NCBI GenBank assembly: GCA_016784945.1
Contig: JADHTP010000201.1
Span: 1-6,144, forward strand
From: Deltaproteobacteria bacterium
GTDB lineage: Bacteria > Myxococcota_A > UBA9042 > DTJE01
DNA length: 6,144 nt
Direction: 5' to 3'
This document shows, piece after piece, positions 5,878-6,144 of this stretch. Each line of letters begins with the position of its first letter. Position 1 is the stretch's first letter. Position numbers and translations under genes: made by a program. The notes under the pieces were generated by a model. The model was not told where the DNA came from. It saw only the letters and a list, made by a program, of their open reading frames with translations, and searched no databases.

Positions 5878-5908
5878 CGTTGATCGTCGATCGTTCATCG
5901 TTGATCGT
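5878..5908. repeat. Heptamer tandem repeat (TGATCGT-like, four copies)
   Basis: Starting four bases after the cysE stop, CGT is followed by TGATCGT, CGATCGT, TCATCGT and TGATCGT. These are four contiguous 7-bp units differing at one or two positions. On the other strand it reads as runs of ACGATNA. It has no coding role and is likely a slippage-generated spacer. It lies between cysE and the larger repeat array. Confidence 0.8.
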
Positions 5909-5918
5909 ATTGGAAAAG

Positions 5919-6144
5919 GCGCCTGCAGGGGCCTGGACGGGCGACTCGAGTGGGTCGCCCCTACAAGGGGGGTCATAGGGGGGCTGCGCCCCCCTTGAGT
6001 AAGAGAAGCGCGAATCGCAGGGCGGCACGCCAGTGCCCGCCCGAGATTGGCGCCCGTAGCAGCGACGGAGTCGCCCCTACAAGGGGGGTCATAGGGGGGC
6101 TGCGCCCCCCTTGAGTAAGAGAAGCGCGAATCGCAGGGCGGCAC
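5919..6144. repeat. 116-bp-period palindromic repeat, right array (continues past the window edge)
   Basis: A partial variant unit (5919-6017) is followed by a complete unit (6018-6133) and the first bases of a third (from 6134); the starts at 6018 and 6134 are 116 bp apart. The complete unit is about 95 percent identical to the one at 810-925 and in the same orientation. The variant unit has a longer hairpin: GCAGGGGC pairs with GCCCCTAC, with an inner stem GGGCGAC/GTCGCCC (about 5940-5960). Both units carry the GGGGGGC-TGC-GCCCCCC hairpin before TTGAGTAAGAG. The array sits about 45 bp downstream of cysE, so it may fold in the mRNA 3' end. No gene is supported here. Confidence 0.87.

Noticed and set aside
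4816..6144. A 442-codon minus-strand open frame opposite cysE and the right repeat array.
   Set aside because: It is antisense to a clearly conserved cysE and crosses the hairpin repeats; its residues are low-complexity and match no family I know.
5919..6144. A possible CRISPR array, because of regularly spaced identical blocks.
   Set aside because: The whole 116-bp unit is repeated head to tail with no unique spacers, and no cas genes are nearby.

Overview
The window is high-GC bacterial DNA, apart from a visibly AT-richer left end (about 1-550). It is organised around cysteine synthesis and sulfur mobilisation. The long-form serine acetyltransferase, the YchN/DsrE-type protein and the GTAGGGGCGAC-type palindromic repeats suggest an anaerobic, sulfide-using bacterium, with Desulfobacterota as a weak guess. 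No rRNA or other phylogenetic marker is present to prove this.

Left flank (1-973). A lipoprotein with tetratricopeptide (TPR) repeats runs leftward out of the window (441 to 1) and has a good sigma70-like promoter. Next is a badly eroded remnant of an IS21-family IstB ATPase gene (about 560-773, plus strand). It has lost its P-loop and most of its C-terminal half and carries a one-base frameshift. A GC-rich, hairpin-forming repeat with a 116-bp period follows (810-973).

Centre left (1003-3639, minus strand). Four genes form a compact operon. In transcription order they are a PP-loop ATPase with a CxxC motif plus a distal Cys, an 89-residue single-pass membrane protein starting MGCC, a SufS/CsdA-type cysteine desulfurase, and a YchN-like DsrE-family protein. 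The junctions are TGA-C-ATG, an ATGA overlap, and a 39-bp gap with a strong Shine-Dalgarno site. Together they look like a sulfur relay: the desulfurase takes sulfur from cysteine, the DsrE protein is a possible carrier, and the PP-loop enzyme adenylates an acceptor that is then thiolated. The acceptor is unknown. This operon is the part of the window most likely to be undescribed.

Centre right (3948-5874, plus strand). cysK and cysE are transcribed divergently from the operon and make cysteine from serine, acetyl-CoA and sulfide. CysE ends in Gly-Ser-Gly-Ile, like the tail that docks into the CysK active site in the cysteine synthase complex. It also carries an unusual CxxC-x7-CxxC cysteine cluster. 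Cysteine made by this pair is the substrate of the desulfurase across the shared 308-bp promoter region, so the two arms form a supply-and-use pair.

Right flank (5875-6144). A short heptamer tandem repeat is followed by a second array of the 116-bp repeat, which continues past the window edge. The broken repeat unit at 926-973 and the one at 5919-6017 share a 16-bp near-identical direct repeat. Joined together they would make one complete unit, so the roughly 4.9-kb sulfur cluster appears to sit inside a split repeat.
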